From Sutcliffiella horikoshii DSM 8719 (GTDB lineage Bacteria > Bacillota > Bacilli > Bacillales > Bacillaceae_I): DNA of 64,000 nt. Under the pieces are notes generated by a model, which saw only the letters and a list, made by a program, of their open reading frames with translations, made no database searches and was not told where the DNA came from. This document shows, one piece after another, positions 1 to 8,122 of the stretch. A program made the translations under genes and the position numbers. The DNA lies in the NCBI GenBank assembly GCA_001648575.1, contig LQXN01000057.1, positions 1-64,000 on the forward strand, given 5' to 3'. How positions within the stretch are numbered: position 1 is the stretch's first letter; every line of letters starts with the position of its first letter.

Positions 1-261
1 GTCTAAATCATTGATTCTTCGGCTTAATTGAGAGCTACTGATACTCTCAATTCCAATATCTTTCATGAGATCGGAATACGCACGCATTTTGATATCAAAT
101 TCCGGATATGATTCCCAATGATCTAATTGAGCTGTGATAAAAAGCTTTACCAATTGTTCTACAGATAGCTTTTTCATCTCATAATTTAGGAGGGGACAAG
201 CTAAATCTTCTGTAGGTAATAAAGATAAACATTGACTTATAACTGATTTATGAGCTATCAT
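1..261 (-). CDS. IS4-family transposase, N-terminal fragment (cut by window edge)
   Basis: There are 87 codons from an ATG at 261, open to the window edge. The protein begins MIAHKSVISQCLSLLP and continues with a helical segment containing LVKLFITAQLDHW and SSSQLSRRINDLD. This matches the N-terminal helical domain that precedes the DDE catalytic domain in IS4-family transposases of Bacillaceae. An AAAGGAG ribosome binding site lies at about 278-284, well spaced from the ATG. The catalytic part is outside the window, so whether the gene is intact cannot be judged. The site is sequestered in a long stem-loop (see 276-334), a usual safeguard against expression from outside transcription. Confidence 0.7.
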   Translation of the reverse strand, partial: MIAHKSVISQCLSLLPTEDLACPLLNYEMKKLSVEQLVKLFITAQLDHWESYPEFDIKMRAYSDLMKDIGIESISSSQLSRRINDLD

Positions 262-275
262 AATATTGCTTTTGT

Positions 276-334
276 GCTCCTTTGTAGGTGGATTGTTTAT
301 GGGAACAAACATCCAACATACCTACAATAGGAGC
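276..334 (-). promoter_or_regulatory. Leader stem-loop sequestering the transposase ribosome binding site
   Basis: Positions 276-298 and 307-334 form a long imperfect inverted repeat (arms start GCTCCTTTGTAGGT and end ACCTACAATAGGAGC). The transposase ribosome binding site is within one arm. Transcripts entering the element from outside would fold it shut, whereas transcripts starting inside would not. On the plus strand the hairpin is followed by a T-run (335-341), so it may also terminate transcription in that direction. Confidence 0.6.
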
Positions 335-399
335 TTTTTTTGTATTTGTCTAGAGATAATATGGATTATTTTACATATATAGGAACTCATGCAAAGCTA

Positions 400-481
400 G
401 TGGGTCTTACCTGTCCCTTCCTCCCACAGGAGTCTTCGATCCTTCCACTGCGATCAACTAGGGAATTTGTCTACACACTGA
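400..481 (-). mobile_element. Terminator-associated repeat element, copy A (truncated by the IS4 element)
   Basis: This is half of the dispersed element seen at seven other sites in the window. The terminal inverted repeat is at 466-481 (TTTGTCTACACACTGA on the plus strand). Next to it is the conserved block containing TTGATCGCAGTGG (minus strand). The terminal repeat abuts the tuaH terminator hairpin (480-504). The copy stops near 400, where IS sequence begins. Confidence 0.75.
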
Positions 482-504
482 GGGATACCTAAATGGTATC
501 CCTC
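480..504 (-). terminator. tuaH terminator stem lacking its T-tract
   Basis: The stem GAGGGATACC / GGTATCCCTC with a 5-nt loop lies immediately downstream of tuaH. On the minus strand the stem is followed directly by the end of repeat copy A instead of a T-run, the same arrangement as at the other repeat insertions. Confidence 0.65.
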
Positions 505-510
505 ATATTT

Positions 511-1674
511 TTACTCTAATACTTCTTTATACATTTCGTTGAATATATTGGTCCAATCTTTTTCTTTGGCTAAGGTTTTTCTTCTCAGTATCCACTCTTT
601 TTGATTAACTGTATCAGCTATCTTCTTGCACATGTTTACAAAATTTTCGGCATGTGGATTATTCTCATATTCGTATACATTATCCTCTTTAAACTTCTCA
701 GTAGAGGGAAGGTTCATTCCTACCACAGGTTTTCCGGACCCTAAAAATTCGAATAACTTCAATGGAAAAACAGCATTGTTATAAATTGATGATTTGTAAG
801 GCAATATACCTATATCTAAACAGTTCATGTAAAGAGGAACTTGGTCAGGTGGAACCTTTCCGGTCCATGTAACATTTGACATGTTTATTAAACGTTGAAA
901 ATCCGGATGATTATTTGTCCCATCAGGTCCAACCAATAATAAATGCCATTGTTGGTTGTTTTCCATTATCTTGTAAAGTAAATCAAAATCCAGCTTTGGC
1001 TTTATTCCTCCGATGAACCCAAGAACAAGATCACTTTTAAGATCAAGATTCTGTGCTTTTTCCTCCGTTTGGAAAAGTTCGTACTCTACTCCATTTTCCA
1101 ATACTTGGATTTTTTTTGTAAGGCTATATTTACTTTTAAGATTTTTGTGAAGAAAATCTGATGTACAAAAAATCTTATCTACATTCTTAGCTACTCTGGC
1201 CTCTGCCTGCTGAATACTTTTACTTCTCATTGTCATCACAAGGTTATTGCTCCCGCTTATGGAAGACCCCCACAAGTCACTGCAGTCGTATGTAGTTCTA
1301 TCCCATTTCAAAAGATCTAGCATACCAGGGAACCCCGGGAAAGTAATCCACAAACAAAGGTTGCAGGTTTCTTCTTTTTGTAAAAGGTAATCCTTAAGCT
1401 CTTCAATCTTTCCGCGATAAAATATATCAAAGTACCTTCCAAAGCGAAGTAGTTTATTTGAATGAAGGTCATTAATTGTAAACTGTTTTATGCCATTTTC
1501 TAAAGTGGTGAGGCTCTTCGTTTTCTTAGTAATTGAAGGACAAACCCAAATAACTTCCCCTGTATCAGGTTTGGCTGCCAAATACTCTGCAAGACGGTGT
1601 CTCCTGTACCTCAAGTGATCTTGGCCCCATTCACCAGTAGCTACAACTACATGTAGATTTTGTTTATGATCCAT
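511..1674 (-). CDS. tuaH: Teichuronic acid glycosyltransferase TuaH
   Basis: This 387-residue protein is a GT-B glycosyltransferase and the last gene of the teichuronic acid operon; length and position match B. subtilis TuaH. The N-terminal half contains VVVATGEWGQDHLRYRRHRLAEY. The C-terminal nucleotide-sugar domain has GFIGGIKPKLDFDLL, LLLVGPDG and the PLKLFEFLGSGKPVVG motif typical of GT4-like enzymes. It is probably cytoplasmic and membrane-associated, adding a sugar to the lipid-linked teichuronic acid unit. AGAGGTGAT precedes the ATG at 1674. tuaG lies only 12 bases upstream, so the two are co-transcribed. The assignment rests on operon order as well as sequence; the exact sugar transferred cannot be read from sequence. 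Confidence 0.88.
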   Translation of the reverse strand: MDHKQNLHVVVATGEWGQDHLRYRRHRLAEYLAAKPDTGEVIWVCPSITKKTKSLTTLENGIKQFTINDLHSNKLLRFGRYFDIFYRGKIEELKDYLLQKEETCNLCLWITFPGFPGMLDLLKWDRTTYDCSDLWGSSISGSNNLVMTMRSKSIQQAEARVAKNVDKIFCTSDFLHKNLKSKYSLTKKIQVLENGVEYELFQTEEKAQNLDLKSDLVLGFIGGIKPKLDFDLLYKIMENNQQWHLLLVGPDGTNNHPDFQRLINMSNVTWTGKVPPDQVPLYMNCLDIGILPYKSSIYNNAVFPLKLFEFLGSGKPVVGMNLPSTEKFKEDNVYEYENNPHAENFVNMCKKIADTVNQKEWILRRKTLAKEKDWTNIFNEMYKEVLE

Positions 1675-1686
1675 ATTACATCACCT

Positions 1687-2445
1687 CTAGGCCTTCACTC
1701 TTTTTTTCAATGCATAGAATGCATAGTTCAAAAAGCACCAGCTTGCATAAGGAAGACTTAATTTCTCAATTTCTCTATACACATACCAGTTTCTTTTTGC
1801 CGTCTTTAATTTGTTACTTGAAATAGAACCCTCAACCAATCGGTAAACTGACAATGGTTCCGACAGACCATAAGCAGTATGGCCATCTCTTAATACTGAT
1901 AACCACAAAGCAAAATCCTGTCTCGTTCTAATATTCGGCATCCTTACATCTCCCACTTGACCCTTGTCCAAAATAACTGTCAAACAGCCAATTATCGTGT
2001 TCTTCAGGAGACCTTTATAGTCGATTTTGTTGGGGGCATTAATCGTTTTATTCAGTAAATCCCCATTTTCATTCATCAACTCGTAGGCTGTAAATGTAAA
2101 TGCATAGTTATTCTTTTGCATAACGGCAATTTGTTTCTCTAGTTTTTTAGCTTTCCACAGATCATCACTGTCCAAGAATGCGATATATCTTCCTCTTGCT
2201 TGCTCCAGGGCAGTATTTCTAGCCACTGCAGCTCCGCCATTCTCTTCCAAGAGAACCACCTTTAACCTTGAATCCAGCTCGGCTATTCTATGGAGTATGT
2301 CTCTTGTTTTGTCTTTTGAGCAATCATCAACAATTATCATTTCCCAGTCTGTCAATGTTTGATTCTGAACAGACTTTATCGTTTCTTCTATAAATTTTTC
2401 AGCATTATATGAAGGGGTAATGATAGATACTAAAGGTGAGGACAT
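1687..2445 (-). CDS. tuaG: Teichuronic acid glycosyltransferase TuaG (GT2)
   Basis: This 252-residue GT-A family 2 glycosyltransferase has the same length as I recall for B. subtilis TuaG. It starts SPLVSIITPSYNAEKFIEET, with the nucleotide-binding VDDCSKDKT and the DxD-type metal motif FLDSDDLW near residue 96. The acceptor-side RTRQDFALWL gives the conserved (Q/R)xxDxxLW signature near residue 175. The C-terminus is short, with no clear membrane span. It lies between tuaF and tuaH with short gaps (16 and 12 bases), fifth to seventh in a single transcription unit. It is expected to extend the repeating unit on the lipid carrier at the inner face of the membrane. Confidence 0.88.
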   Translation of the reverse strand: MSSPLVSIITPSYNAEKFIEETIKSVQNQTLTDWEMIIVDDCSKDKTRDILHRIAELDSRLKVVLLEENGGAAVARNTALEQARGRYIAFLDSDDLWKAKKLEKQIAVMQKNNYAFTFTAYELMNENGDLLNKTINAPNKIDYKGLLKNTIIGCLTVILDKGQVGDVRMPNIRTRQDFALWLSVLRDGHTAYGLSEPLSVYRLVEGSISSNKLKTAKRNWYVYREIEKLSLPYASWCFLNYAFYALKKRVKA

Positions 2446-2461
2446 GATATTAACACCACCA

Positions 2462-3148
2462 TTACAGATTATCTTCTTCTCTAAATAGTACTGGTATTAC
2501 TAAGAATCCGAATACTACCGTTACTCCTACCATCCCACCAAGGACCGCTCGTTTCACAGGTGAAAATTCTTCTTGTGTGCGTTCATTCACCGTAACAGGA
2601 TCTGCGAGTTGGGCTGGATAAATGGTTAACAATTGATTTTGTAATTCATAAATAAATCGCTGTTTATCAACTTTTGAGCCTTGGTCTACCTCTTCAGTTC
2701 TTAACTCTTCATAGTTATCCTCTAATACTTCATACCTTTCTTCAAATTTAGAAAGGTCATACTCAAGAAAGCCTTCCACAAGTTCTTTAAGTGTGCTTCT
2801 TGATTCTTCATCGGTCGCACCCTTATATCTGATTTCTAATTTTGTATCTGAGGGAGTCTTCACTTCAATATCTCTCTTAAGGGAATTCAATTCCTTATTC
2901 TCCAGCTCGGTAAATATCCCGCTTAAAAAATCATGATTGGTTAGAAGTGATTTTGCTGTATCTGCTTCGTTAAGATTAAGGTCTTCATAATAACCAAGCT
3001 CTACCTTTGCTTTTGCTTCATAAGTTATCAAGGGCTTGGCTTCCACCTGCCAAAAATATCCCAAACCACCCAAAAGCAATGGAATTATAATAAATAACGG
3101 AATGGTTTTTATCGCTCGTTTTTTTAATGTATTAAATAACTGTTCCAT
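2462..3148 (-). CDS. tuaF: Teichuronic acid chain-length/export protein TuaF (Wzz-like)
   Basis: This 228-residue membrane protein has an N-terminal span (about residues 16-33, IPLFIIIPLLLGGLGYF), a long charged extracytoplasmic domain with coiled-coil character, and a C-terminal span (about 200-222, AVLGGMVGVTVVFGFLVIPVL). This is the Wzz/polysaccharide co-polymerase layout. Order and size match B. subtilis TuaF. It lies one base after tuaE, so it is translationally linked to the polymerase gene, consistent with a chain-length or assembly role. Ribosome binding site GGAGGAT precedes the ATG at 3148. Confidence 0.82.
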   Translation of the reverse strand: MEQLFNTLKKRAIKTIPLFIIIPLLLGGLGYFWQVEAKPLITYEAKAKVELGYYEDLNLNEADTAKSLLTNHDFLSGIFTELENKELNSLKRDIEVKTPSDTKLEIRYKGATDEESRSTLKELVEGFLEYDLSKFEERYEVLEDNYEELRTEEVDQGSKVDKQRFIYELQNQLLTIYPAQLADPVTVNERTQEEFSPVKRAVLGGMVGVTVVFGFLVIPVLFREEDNL

Positions 3149-3149
3149 A

Positions 3150-4631
3150 TTATCCTCCTTCAGTTAAAGAGACGGACTGTACATATTTTGAATGGTTCTT
3201 TCTTAAAATGTTTAATGTGGCTAAAGCAAAAGCAAACAGTACCCAATGGAAATAAAGGTTTGCTACAGAACTAGGACTGATACTAGAAAATACAAATGCT
3301 CCAAGCGATACAAGAATAGCTTCTACAACCAATCGATAATTGGTCGCTAGCTGCGCTTGGTGATATTTATATAATTTGTAGAGCAGATATCCGTATAGAG
3401 TCAGATAGCCCAGCAACACAAATATACCGAAATTTGTTAGTATCTCCAAAAACCAAAAATGAATATTGACCACTCCATCTGTATCATGGATTTGATAATT
3501 CTGCATATAATACTCCGCATTCCCTGCTCCTATCCCCATACCCAAAGATTCTAAGGAAAAGTTAAAGGCATTTCTTATTAGGTTTGCCCGTCCTTCATTG
3601 GAAGGTAGCCGTTCACTAAAGTCACGAACTGTAGGGGTTAAAAACAATTCTGTAAAAGTGCTCCAAATCTTGCTATGAAAAACTATAATAAACAACATGG
3701 TGCTGACTGTGCCAAGTAACAGTAATAACTTTTTGATTTTTTTACTACTAAGAATAAATACATAGATTCCTACACCAGCAATAACCCCCAGTTGACTCGC
3801 CCTCGAACCCGTAAGAATAATCTGATGGATAGAAATCAGTGATAAACCCACTCCGGCGGCACGCCAATAAGCATTTTTCCCATTTCTGATCAGAGATAGA
3901 AAAAAGAATAGTGAAAGGGACAAAAAGGTAGCATAATCATTCTGATTATGGAAAACTGATGTCGGAAAATGTTGCTTGTACTGCGGACCCTCATATAATG
4001 TGGAACTCGGCAGGTGATTTCTTGTTAAATAATTCCAGTATCCAATCAACATTAAGAATACAGTCATTGTTATCCATATGTAATAGAAGTTAGTAATTCT
4101 GCGAAGATCGTTAATAAATATAGTAACAATGAAAAGCAGAAAAATCCCCATAATTAAAATGGAAAGATATTTTATGCCATCTGTTACCGACTTAGCCCAC
4201 AATAATGTAAGCATTGCATAATAAAGCCAAAAAACAAAAAATAAAAGGCTTCCTTTTACCTTAACTTGTTTCCAATTTCTCCATAAATCCTTTCTGAATT
4301 CATATTTAATTAAATTAAATACAATTAGAAACCCTACTATTATAAGTAAAAATCTATAGGGAAATAGACTGAAAAAGCCTAAATTTATTGCAAAGAATGC
4401 ATTATTCAAAAAGGTGGCAGCAAGTAGCGCATACACAGAAATCATTAAAAAACGTTCATCTAACAAATACCTTTTAAGAAGCAACAAAACGATTAAGGAA
4501 ACCATTATTAAAAAAAGAAGCACATAACTTCTTGTTCCCACTTGTAACAGGACGATAGTAAGGAGTGATCCTATTGCAAGAAGAACTAGGCCTATAAATA
4601 TCTGCATTTTGCCAAAACGTTCGAGGCTCAT
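3150..4631 (-). CDS. tuaE: Teichuronic acid polymerase TuaE (O-antigen polymerase/ligase family)
   Basis: This 493-residue polytopic membrane protein of about 10-12 spans belongs to the Wzy/O-antigen ligase type. It has a large loop in the middle to C-terminal half and the segment GMGIGAGNAEYYMQNY followed by DGVVNIHFWFLEILTNFG, which resembles the conserved Wzy_C region with its HNxxLxxxxxxG-like motif. It is expected to polymerise lipid-linked repeat units at the outer membrane face. There is a 90-base gap after tuaD, the largest inside the operon, and no obvious stem-loop in it. GGAGGGG precedes the ATG at 4631. Confidence 0.85.
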   Translation of the reverse strand: MSLERFGKMQIFIGLVLLAIGSLLTIVLLQVGTRSYVLLFLIMVSLIVLLLLKRYLLDERFLMISVYALLAATFLNNAFFAINLGFFSLFPYRFLLIIVGFLIVFNLIKYEFRKDLWRNWKQVKVKGSLLFFVFWLYYAMLTLLWAKSVTDGIKYLSILIMGIFLLFIVTIFINDLRRITNFYYIWITMTVFLMLIGYWNYLTRNHLPSSTLYEGPQYKQHFPTSVFHNQNDYATFLSLSLFFFLSLIRNGKNAYWRAAGVGLSLISIHQIILTGSRASQLGVIAGVGIYVFILSSKKIKKLLLLLGTVSTMLFIIVFHSKIWSTFTELFLTPTVRDFSERLPSNEGRANLIRNAFNFSLESLGMGIGAGNAEYYMQNYQIHDTDGVVNIHFWFLEILTNFGIFVLLGYLTLYGYLLYKLYKYHQAQLATNYRLVVEAILVSLGAFVFSSISPSSVANLYFHWVLFAFALATLNILRKNHSKYVQSVSLTEGG

Positions 4632-4721
4632 CGTTCCCCTCCTATTTAATACAGTTCGTTTATTAGGAATAGGGACCGTCCGATTACCTGTATCAGAAAA
4701 TCCCTTTTCCTTGTGCGTTTA

Positions 4722-6029
4722 TTATAAAACTGTTGGTCTCCCGATTGAATGATAGATGTATTCGAGCTCCTTCATTTGCTCTAATGAGAAGCAGTTTCGT
4801 CCATCAATGATAATTGGATTACCCAGTTTATTCTTAGCCTTTTCGAGATCCAGATCAAACACTTCAGGTATGTCTGTTAATATAATGCATGCTTCGGCAC
4901 CATCTAATGTTTCATATATGTCATCAACATAGTTAACGGTATCACCAAAGTGTTTAAAAGCTTCCTGTTTTGCAATTGGTTCGAAAGCTTTAATTTCCGC
5001 CCCTTGTCTCACAAGATCAGGAATGATTTCCAATGAAGGTGCATCCCTCATATCATCTGTATTTGGTTTAAAGGCAAGTCCTAAAATTGCGAAGGTTCTT
5101 CCTTTTAAATCACCGAATATATCTTGAATCTTTTCGGTTACTCTATGCTTTTGGTAATTATTCGTTTCTATGACTGCCTCGATTAATTTAAAATTATAAC
5201 CAACAGAATGAGCGATATGAAGCAAGGCACTTGTATCCTTAGGAAAACAAGAACCTCCATAACCAATGCCTGCTTTCAAGAACTTACTTCCAATTCGACT
5301 ATCTAACCCCATCCCTTCCGCAACCTTCGTAACATCCGCACCAACCTTCTCACAGATATTTGCAATATCATTAATGAAGGAAATCTTTGTCGCCAAGAAG
5401 GCATTGGATGCATATTTAATCATTTCTGCACTTTCCAGATCTGATTTAATAATGGTGGTTCCAAAAGGTTGATGAAGTTCCTCTATCAGGAAGGCTGCTT
5501 TTTCACTTGTAGCGCCGATAACTGCCCTTTCCATATTCATGGTATCTGCAATTGCCGAGCCTTCACGTAAAAATTCTGGGTTAGATACTACATCAAATTC
5601 TTGCTTTCCACCTGAGGAATCCTTTATTATATTAAATACTCTTTTCCCAGTGCCTATAGGAACCGTACTTTTATTAACTACTACTTTATAGGAATTCAAG
5701 TTTTCGCCAATTGTCTTTGCAACAGCATCTACATACTTGAGGTTTGCTTCACCGTTTTCCGCCATCGGTGTCCCTACAGCAATATAAATAATATCAGCTT
5801 TCTTCATTGCTCCGGCAACATCATTAGTGAAACTTAGTTTTCCTTGTTCCACATTCTTCGTTACTAGCTCCTCTAATCCAGGCTCAAAAATAGGAATAAT
5901 CCCATTTTTTAAGTTGTTGATTTTCTGTTCATCTATATCACAACAAGTGACCTCGTTACCAATTTCCGCAAAGCATGTACCGGAAACCAATCCGACATAT
6001 CCTGTTCCAATAACTGCTAGCTTTTTCAA
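4722..6029 (-). CDS. tuaD: UDP-glucose 6-dehydrogenase TuaD
   Basis: This 435-residue enzyme oxidises UDP-glucose to UDP-glucuronate with NAD+, supplying the acidic sugar of teichuronic acid. The Rossmann motif GTGYVGLVSGTCFAEIG is at residues 8-24. The catalytic Cys lies in GYGGSCFPKDT (about residue 259), with the conserved NPEFLREGSA near 150 and the C-terminal ILGLAFKPNTDDMRDAP. The start is a TTG at 6029, set by AGAGGG nine bases upstream. It follows gtaB by six bases, so the enzyme making UDP-glucose and the enzyme consuming it are translated side by side. Confidence 0.93.
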   Translation of the reverse strand: MKKLAVIGTGYVGLVSGTCFAEIGNEVTCCDIDEQKINNLKNGIIPIFEPGLEELVTKNVEQGKLSFTNDVAGAMKKADIIYIAVGTPMAENGEANLKYVDAVAKTIGENLNSYKVVVNKSTVPIGTGKRVFNIIKDSSGGKQEFDVVSNPEFLREGSAIADTMNMERAVIGATSEKAAFLIEELHQPFGTTIIKSDLESAEMIKYASNAFLATKISFINDIANICEKVGADVTKVAEGMGLDSRIGSKFLKAGIGYGGSCFPKDTSALLHIAHSVGYNFKLIEAVIETNNYQKHRVTEKIQDIFGDLKGRTFAILGLAFKPNTDDMRDAPSLEIIPDLVRQGAEIKAFEPIAKQEAFKHFGDTVNYVDDIYETLDGAEACIILTDIPEVFDLDLEKAKNKLGNPIIIDGRNCFSLEQMKELEYIYHSIGRPTVL

Positions 6030-6035
6030 AAGTAT

Positions 6036-6926
6036 CTACCCTCTCGTGTTGAAATTGTTTTGATGCAATGTTTGGAGGTAGTTTTTTACATCTTCTTTCA
6101 AATCATCTCTGTTAAGAGCAAAATCTAGTGTCGCTTTCACGAATCCAAATTTATCTCCAACATCATAACGAATCCCATCAAACTGATAAGCTAAGACTCG
6201 TTGAGTGTCATTCAAAGTATTGATTGCATCTGTCAATTGGATTTCTCCTCCCGAGCCCCTAGGAGTATTTTCTAAAATATCGAAAATTTCCGGTGTAAGT
6301 ATATACCTGCCCATGATTGCATAATTGGATGGCGCTTCTTCAATAGAAGGTTTTTCAACAAAGCCATCCACTTGTACAACATTTTCTTCTAACTCTCTTC
6401 CCTTCGGTGCAATGATGCCATATTTAGAAACATCTTCTTTTGCAACAGTTTGAATTCCAACAACAGAGGACTTGTAAGTATTAAAAACATTTATCAATTG
6501 TTGCAGACATGGCTCTTCTGCATTTACAATATCATCACCCAGCATTACACCAAATGGGTCATTTCCAATAAACTTTCTTGCACACCAAATCGCATGCCCC
6601 AATCCCAATGGCTCCTTTTGACGGATATAGTGGATATTGGCCAAGTCAGCAATCGACTGAATCTCTTGTAGCATGTCATATTTTTCTTTCTTCACCAACG
6701 TTTCTTCCAACTCATAAGATTTATCAAAGTGATCTTCAATTGCTCTTTTACCTCGTCCACTTACAATGATAATATCTTCAATTCCGGATTTGACCGCTTC
6801 TTCCACGATATATTGTATTGTCGGTTTATCCACAATTGGAAGCATTTCCTTCGGTTGAGCTTTTGTGGCAGGTAAAAAGCGCGTCCCCAAACCTGCTGCA
6901 GGGATGATTACTTTTTTGATTGTCAT
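6036..6926 (-). CDS. gtaB: UTP-glucose-1-phosphate uridylyltransferase GtaB/GalU
   Basis: This 296-residue protein makes UDP-glucose from UTP and glucose-1-phosphate. The nucleotidyltransferase signature [22 protein letters not shown] occupies residues 8-29. Further family blocks are [24 protein letters not shown] and FVEKPS. In B. subtilis gtaB is outside the tua operon; here it lies between tuaC and tuaD with gaps of 29 and 6 bases, so precursor supply is built into the operon. GAGGTGG precedes the ATG at 6926. It may also serve glucosylation of teichoic acid and glycolipids; a second gtaB elsewhere cannot be excluded. Confidence 0.93.
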   Translation of the reverse strand: MTIKKVIIPAAGLGTRFLPATKAQPKEMLPIVDKPTIQYIVEEAVKSGIEDIIIVSGRGKRAIEDHFDKSYELEETLVKKEKYDMLQEIQSIADLANIHYIRQKEPLGLGHAIWCARKFIGNDPFGVMLGDDIVNAEEPCLQQLINVFNTYKSSVVGIQTVAKEDVSKYGIIAPKGRELEENVVQVDGFVEKPSIEEAPSNYAIMGRYILTPEIFDILENTPRGSGGEIQLTDAINTLNDTQRVLAYQFDGIRYDVGDKFGFVKATLDFALNRDDLKEDVKNYLQTLHQNNFNTRG

Positions 6927-6955
6927 ATTTCCACCTCATAGTTAGGATTCTTCTC

Positions 6956-8122
6956 TTACAGTTGTTTATACAAATTTATTAAATCTATCGTGTTCTTCTT
7001 AACATCAAACTTTTCTTTGACTTTCGTATAAAGGGAATTTCGAACCTCTTCAGTATAAACGATGCCTGCGGAATATTGCTCTACTTTTTCCACAATCTGT
7101 TCTGATGATTTTGGATCTATCAATAAATTACCGTGTTCACCGAATAGCTCAGGAACCCCTCCAACATTAGAAGATAAAACTGGTACCTTAAGCGAAAGTG
7201 CTTCTATAATTACAGTAGGCATCCCCTCATTATAGGAAGGTAGTACAAATAGATCGGAAGATAACAAATAGTCCTTAACTGCTTCGTTTGGTAGTTGACC
7301 CGTCAAAATAATTTTAGGATCACCTTTGACTTCCTCCATTAGGGGCCCGTCCCCTATAAGTACCAGACGATAATTATCATCTAATTGTTTCATTGCTTCT
7401 ACCAGTTCCCTAATACCTTTTTCATTAACTAATCTCCCAATATACAAAAGTATCTTCTTGTCATTTGGGAGTTGTAACTTATCTCTAATCGCCCTTTTAT
7501 TCTCCGCATCTAAACCTGTTCCATTAAACCTCTCCATATCAATCCCAATGGCAAGGACTCGAGGCTTTACACCTGTCAGCCTTTCCGTCTCATCGGCCAA
7601 GGCTCCACTGACGGCGATTACTTCTTGAGCATTTTTCACAGCAAATTGGAAGGCCTCCATAGCACCCTTGCTATAATGTGGATACACATTAACGTCACTG
7701 CCGTGCAAGGTTAGTACGTAAGGCTTATTGTATTTCTTAGCTATAATGGCTGCTGCACCGCCTGCAGGCATGGCAAGATGTGCATGAATCACATCAAATT
7801 CCAGGTTGTTTTCCTGAATTGCTTTCTCTACCGCTGCCGCAAATCTTTTATGGGGCTGTGCCCATTTCAATTGGCCTGGTAAGGCAAGAAAACGCGGACG
7901 GTAGATATCAATTCCTTCCCAACGATAATGCAACGGCTGATTTAAGTACTCCTTGTATCGTTTATTGATCATACCAAGTATTTTAGGTGTCTTCGGGACA
8001 GGACAAACAACCTCAACTTTCATCCCAAGCTGTTGCAAGGAATCCGCCTGTGTTTGATGAAACACACCTGCGGCTGGTTTATTTTCGGAAGGGTAGATAC
8101 TTGTTATAAATAACACTCTCAC
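6956..8122 (-). CDS. tuaC: Teichuronic acid glycosyltransferase TuaC (GT4)
   Basis: This 388-residue GT-B glycosyltransferase resembles B. subtilis TuaC in size and place. The N-terminal domain begins MRVLFITSIYPSENKPAAGVF. The acceptor-domain HAHLAMPAGGAA and LTLHGSDVNVYPHY are typical of GT4. The C-terminal donor domain has ILLYIGRLVNEKGIRELVEAM, LIGDGPL and the EX7E block PSYNEGMPTVIIEALS. The GTG start at 8122 overlaps the tuaB stop by four bases (GTGA), so translation is coupled to the flippase gene. Confidence 0.88.
   Translation of the reverse strand: MRVLFITSIYPSENKPAAGVFHQTQADSLQQLGMKVEVVCPVPKTPKILGMINKRYKEYLNQPLHYRWEGIDIYRPRFLALPGQLKWAQPHKRFAAAVEKAIQENNLEFDVIHAHLAMPAGGAAAIIAKKYNKPYVLTLHGSDVNVYPHYSKGAMEAFQFAVKNAQEVIAVSGALADETERLTGVKPRVLAIGIDMERFNGTGLDAENKRAIRDKLQLPNDKKILLYIGRLVNEKGIRELVEAMKQLDDNYRLVLIGDGPLMEEVKGDPKIILTGQLPNEAVKDYLLSSDLFVLPSYNEGMPTVIIEALSLKVPVLSSNVGGVPELFGEHGNLLIDPKSSEQIVEKVEQYSAGIVYTEEVRNSLYTKVKEKFDVKKNTIDLINLYKQL

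Larger units (their letters stand above)
1..399 (-). mobile_element. IS4-family insertion sequence, promoter-side end (rest lies left of the window)
   Basis: This is the 5' end of an insertion sequence. It holds the start of a transposase gene reading off the left edge and a long leader hairpin. The right boundary, near position 400, is inferred from where a dispersed repeat (copy A, about 400-481) abruptly begins. The repeat is cut inside its central stem, so the element appears to have inserted into it. The other half of the repeat would be expected at the far end of the IS, outside the window. I could not define its terminal inverted repeat from one end. Confidence 0.65.
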
